From: an uncultured Clostridiaceae bacterium
Lineage (GTDB): Bacteria > Bacillota > Clostridia > TANB77 > CAG-508
Reading direction: 5' to 3'
Length of the DNA: 8,401 nt
Assembly (NCBI GenBank): GCA_905198755.1
Contig: CAJKDR010000041.1
Location: 1 to 8,401 of the forward strand
In this document: in pieces, positions 5,619 through 8,401 of the stretch
Layout: every line of letters begins with the position of its first letter
Numbering within the stretch: the stretch's first letter is position 1
The notes under the pieces: generated by a model
The model's database searches: none
Seen by the model: only the letters and a program-made list of their open reading frames with translations
What the model was told of the DNA's origin: nothing
Translations under genes and position numbers: made by a program

Positions 5619-5650
5619 AAAAAATTCACTAGGAAACTAGTGAATTTTTT
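5619..5650 (+). terminator. Terminator after the SSB gene
   Basis: A 14-bp perfect stem (5619-5632 with 5637-5650) is capped by a GAAA tetraloop. The core is TTCACTAG/CTAGTGAA with A6 and T6 flanks, starting seven bases after the TAG stop. It is a classic intrinsic terminator and could work in both directions. Confidence 0.93.
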
Positions 5651-5750
5651 GCATAATATAAAAGAATAACAAATCTTTTTATCCGCTTTTTTACATTTTA
5701 TTGAATAGTTAAAAAGGAATAATGAATAATTATAAATAAATATAGGAATA

Positions 5751-5773
5751 CTCTACTTAAAAAAGTAGAGGTG
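5751..5773 (+). promoter_or_regulatory. Leader hairpin overlapping the ribosome-binding site of the 46-residue gene
   Basis: CTCTACTT (5751-5758) and AAGTAGAG (5763-5770) form an 8-bp stem with an AAAA loop. The ribosome-binding site GAGGTG (5768-5773) begins inside the 3' arm, 7 bases before the ATG at 5781. The stem would partly hide the site. The remaining 100 bases upstream are AT-rich without a clear promoter; TTGAAT at 5701 lacks a good -10. Confidence 0.6.
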
Positions 5774-5780
5774 ATATATT

Positions 5781-5921
5781 ATGAAAAGAGAAGATGATGA
5801 GAATCAAAATGTTACAAAATATGGAGAGTTTATATCTTCTTATTTTGCGTGGTTAAATTTAGATAAACAAAAGGAAAATGCTAATAAATTATCAGACATA
5901 ACAAAGGATAATAATGAATAA
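5781..5921 (+). CDS. Small hypothetical protein of 46 residues
   Basis: The frame begins MKREDDENQN and ends DITKDNNE, with a central hydrophobic/aromatic patch (YGEFISSYFAWLNL, about 14-27) that could form one amphipathic helix flanked by highly charged ends. There is no cysteine, signal peptide or clear membrane span. Support for it as a gene is the AGAGGTG site at good spacing, the position between two terminator-like hairpins, and the stop codon abutting an AT palindrome. I do not recognise the family. It lies directly upstream of clpC on the same strand, so a small adaptor or substrate role can be imagined, but nothing in the sequence shows it. Confidence 0.55.
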   Translation: MKREDDENQNVTKYGEFISSYFAWLNLDKQKENANKLSDITKDNNE

Positions 5922-5964
5922 AATTAATAATAAATTATATTTTGCATAATTTATTATTAATTTT
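5920..5964 (+). terminator. All-AT 19-bp palindrome after the 46-residue gene
   Basis: AAAATTAATAATAAATTAT (5920-5938) pairs perfectly with 5946-5964 around the loop ATTTTGC. The first arm overlaps the TAA stop and the second ends in TTTT. It probably ends the small transcript, although an all-AT stem is a weaker terminator than those at 4406 and 5619. Confidence 0.65.
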
Positions 5965-5990
5965 GCATTACGGTATTTGTAAGTTATAAA
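5963..5990 (+). promoter_or_regulatory. Candidate clpC promoter
   Basis: TTGCAT (5963-5968), a 16-base spacer and TATAAA (5985-5990) lie 19 bases before the clpC ATG, so the leader would be very short. I see no tandem heptad CtsR operator and no CIRCE repeat in 5922-6009. Confidence 0.45.
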
Positions 5991-6009
5991 AATATTGAAA
6001 GGAAAAAAG

Positions 6010-8401
6010 ATGATTTATAAATTTAGTGAAAGTGCAAAAAATGCATTGGAGAGCGCGGATAAATTAGCAGTAAGCTTGGGTCATAATTATGTTGGATCTG
6101 AACATGTTCTTTATGGAATTGCTAATCAATTAGATAGTATGGCATATAAAGTATTAAAAAAACAAAATATTAGTGCACAAGACATATTAATAAAAATTAA
6201 AGAGATATTAGGTGTTAGTAAAAACAATACTACCAGAACAGATGGATTTACACCTAAAACTAAAATATTAATAGAAGATGCTTATGAAGAAACAGAAAGA
6301 TTATACTTAAGAAATATTGGCACAGAACAATTATTGTTGGCAATAATAAACAATAGAGAAAATATAGCATATAAGATATTGTTAGAACTAAAATTTGATA
6401 TTTCAAAAGCTTATGATGAGATTTTAAAAATAATAACAACAGAAGAAGAATTAAATAAAAATAAAAGGACAAATGAAATAAAAAGAGGAAATTCAAGCAA
6501 TGTATTAAATCAATATGGGGTTGATTTAAATAAACTAGCATTGGAAGATAAAATAGATTCTGTTATAGGAAGAAATGATGAAATAGATAGACTGATACAG
6601 ATATTATCAAGAAGAAATAAGAATAACCCATGCCTAATAGGAGAACCAGGAGTAGGTAAAACAGCAATAGTAGAAGGATTAGCAAAGAAAATTGTTAATC
6701 AAGATGTACCAGAAATGCTTAAAAACAAAAAAATATTTACATTGGATTTAACATCTATAATTGCGGGAGCAAAATATAGAGGGGATTTCGAAGAAAGATT
6801 AAAAAAATGCTTAAATGAAGTTAAAAAATCAGAAAATATAATTTTATTTATAGACGAAATCCATACAATAGTTGGTGCAGGTTCAGCAGAAGGAGCAATA
6901 GATGCAGCAAATATTTTAAAACCAATTTTAGCAAGAGGAGAAATTCAATTGATTGGTGCGACAACAATAGATGAATATAGAAAATATATAGAAAAAGATG
7001 CAGCTTTAGAAAGAAGGTTTAGTCCAATAATTGTAGAAGAACCATCAAAAGAAGAAACTAAAAAAATATTACTGGGAATAAAAGAAAAATATGAAAGACA
7101 TCACAATGTAAAAATTAATGATGGAGTTATAGATGAAATAGTTAATTTATCATTAAGATATATAAATGACAGATATATGCCAGACAAAGCGATAGATTTG
7201 TTAGATGAAGCGGCATCAAAAATCAGAATGAAAGCATATACAATACCAGAAGAATTAAAAAATAAAGAACAGGAAATAAATAAAATAATACATCAAAAAA
7301 ATGAGGCAATAGCATATCAGGATTTTGAAGAAGCGGCAAGACTGAGAGATAAAGAAGTAGAAGAAAAAAACAATTTAGAAATCCAAAAAGAAGAATGGAG
7401 AAATAAAAATATAAAAGAAAAAGTAAATCTAACAAAGAACGACATAAGAGAAGTTATATCAAACTTAACACAAATACCATTAACAAAAATAACAGAAAGC
7501 GAAAATGAAAAATTAATAAACTTAGAGATAGAATTACAAAAAAAAATTATAGGACAGAACGAAGCAATAAAAAGTGTTTCACAGGCTATAAAAAGAAGCA
7601 GAGTAGGAATAAATGATCCAAATAAACCATTATGCTCTTTTCTATTTTTAGGACCAACAGGTGTAGGAAAAACAGAATTATCAAAGGTTTTAGCATTTAA
7701 TTTGTTTGGAGATGAAAACACAATAATAAAACTGGATATGAGTGAATATATGGAGGCACATAGTGTTTCAAAAATAATAGGTTCACCTCCAGGATATGTT
7801 GGTTTTGAAGAAGAGGGAGCATTAACAAAACAGGTAAGAAAAAAGCCATATTCAATAGTATTATTTGATGAAATAGAAAAAGCACATCCAGAAGTAATGA
7901 ATATCTTATTACAAATATTAGATGAAGGAACTTTAACAGACTCAACAGGAAGAAAGATTAATTTTAAAAATACTATAATCATTATGACATCAAATATAGG
8001 TGCAAGACTAATTACAGAAAAGAAATCTTTAGGATTTACAAATTCATCAGAAGAGGATGAAAATAAGGAATATGAAGAAATCAAGAAAAACGTAATGGCA
8101 GAATTAAAGAAACAATTAAGACCAGAATTTATAAATCGTATTGATGATATTATAGTATTTCATAAATTAAATGATGAAGAAATAAATAGCATTATAGATT
8201 TATTATTAAAAAATGTAGAACAAAGATTAGTAGAACAAGGTTTAAATATTAAAATTGATAAATCTGTTAAAGAATTAATTGCTAAAAAAGGTGTAGACAA
8301 AGAATTTGGTGCTAGACCACTTCGTAGAGCAATACAAAATATTGTAGAAGATAAATTAGCTGAAGAAATATTAGATGGAAATATTAAACCTGGTCTAGAA
8401 G
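6010..8401 (+). CDS. clpC: ClpC, AAA+ unfoldase of the ClpCP protease (C-terminal end cut by the window)
   Basis: ClpC unfolds proteins and feeds them to the ClpP peptidase in the cytosol. 797 residues are present, out of roughly 810-820 usual. The order is: Clp N-domain repeats (about 1-145, starting [16 protein letters not shown] and with GSEHVLYGI); first AAA module with Walker A GEPGVGKT (211-218) and Walker B ILFIDE (278-283); middle domain with a UVR-like [13 protein letters not shown] (437-449), the ClpC hallmark; second module with GPTGVGKT (548-555) and IVLFDE (616-621); LGF (674-676), matching the ClpP-docking loop; and sensor-2 GARPLRR (767-773). ATG at 6010 is preceded by GAAAGGAAAA. 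Unlike B. subtilis, it is not preceded by ctsR-mcsA-mcsB, and its leader shows no CtsR box, so control is probably different. A ClpE/ClpB identity is less likely because of the short UVR-type middle domain. Confidence 0.97.
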   Translation, partial: MIYKFSESAKNALESADKLAVSLGHNYVGSEHVLYGIANQLDSMAYKVLKKQNISAQDILIKIKEILGVSKNNTTRTDGFTPKTKILIEDAYEETERLYLRNIGTEQLLLAIINNRENIAYKILLELKFDISKAYDEILKIITTEEELNKNKRTNEIKRGNSSNVLNQYGVDLNKLALEDKIDSVIGRNDEIDRLIQILSRRNKNNPCLIGEPGVGKTAIVEGLAKKIVNQDVPEMLKNKKIFTLDLTSIIAGAKYRGDFEERLKKCLNEVKKSENIILFIDEIHTIVGAGSAEGAIDAANILKPILARGEIQLIGATTIDEYRKYIEKDAALERRFSPIIVEEPSKEETKKILLGIKEKYERHHNVKINDGVIDEIVNLSLRYINDRYMPDKAIDLLDEAASKIRMKAYTIPEELKNKEQEINKIIHQKNEAIAYQDFEEAARLRDKEVEEKNNLEIQKEEWRNKNIKEKVNLTKNDIREVISNLTQIPLTKITESENEKLINLEIELQKKIIGQNEAIKSVSQAIKRSRVGINDPNKPLCSFLFLGPTGVGKTELSKVLAFNLFGDENTIIKLDMSEYMEAHSVSKIIGSPPGYVGFEEEGALTKQVRKKPYSIVLFDEIEKAHPEVMNILLQILDEGTLTDSTGRKINFKNTIIIMTSNIGARLITEKKSLGFTNSSEEDENKEYEEIKKNVMAELKKQLRPEFINRIDDIIVFHKLNDEEINSIIDLLLKNVEQRLVEQGLNIKIDKSVKELIAKKGVDKEFGARPLRRAIQNIVEDKLAEEILDGNIKPGLE

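Noticed and set aside
5651..5750. Possible small RNA or promoter between the SSB terminator and the 46-residue gene
   Set aside because: The stretch is AT-rich; TTGAAT at 5701 has no -10 at proper spacing and no stable fold is evident.
7317..8084. Long open frame of 255 codons on the minus strand opposite clpC
   Set aside because: It is antisense to highly conserved AAA+ domain sequence, has serine/phenylalanine-rich composition expected from the complement of A-rich codons, and lacks a ribosome-binding site or recognisable domain.
1..8401. CRISPR array, tRNA or rRNA genes, insertion sequence or transposase
   Set aside because: No regularly spaced repeats, cloverleaf, rRNA motif or transposase reading frame was seen on either strand.

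Overview
The window is AT-rich bacterial DNA. Its coding strands are full of ATA and AGA codons, Shine-Dalgarno sites are strong, some genes start with TTG, and many genes end in compact hairpin terminators. The gene families (FeoA/FeoB, ClpC with a UVR-type middle domain, YlmH, RqcP, a two-OB-fold SSB) point to a low-GC Firmicute, most likely an anaerobic clostridial lineage. TGA appears to be a normal stop: no recognisable gene has an in-frame TGA. I cannot name a species.

Layout. Positions 1-1288 are on the minus strand and form a ferrous-iron uptake locus. feoA comes first and carries an apparent one-base frameshift. Then comes an unrecognised 76-residue gene with its own promoter, a candidate operator and a terminator. 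Last is feoB, of which only the N-terminal GTPase half lies in the window. A divergent intergenic region carries a good sigma-A-type promoter for the plus-strand genes. Positions 1424-4388 hold dut (dUTPase), ylmH, rqcP and tyrS. The last three all encode S4 RNA-binding domains, and ylmH and rqcP are both ribosome-associated quality-control factors. A structured, GC-rich palindromic element lies between ylmH and rqcP, and a short relative of it lies between dut and ylmH. tyrS has its own promoter and no room for a T-box leader.

Positions 4406-5612 contain the tyrS terminator, whose 3' arm is also the ribosome-binding site of a 71-residue membrane-anchored small ORF. An A-rich gap with a promoter follows, then a tandem OB-fold single-stranded DNA-binding protein and its terminator. 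Positions 5651-8401 contain a 46-residue small gene whose ribosome-binding site again abuts a hairpin, an all-AT palindrome, and clpC, which runs off the right edge. clpC is not in the usual ctsR-mcsA-mcsB context, and I see no CtsR operator.

The plus-strand block is mostly housekeeping: nucleotide-pool hygiene (dut), translation and stalled-ribosome rescue (ylmH, rqcP, tyrS), DNA binding (SSB) and proteolysis (clpC). RqcP and YlmH act on stalled 50S subunits and ClpC unfolds proteins for degradation, so a functional link is possible, but it is only an inference from proximity. I found no clear evidence of a wholly new multi-gene system. The points most worth following up are the RQC gene pair, the uncharacterised gene inserted between feoA and feoB, the palindromic elements, and the hairpin/ribosome-binding-site overlaps.
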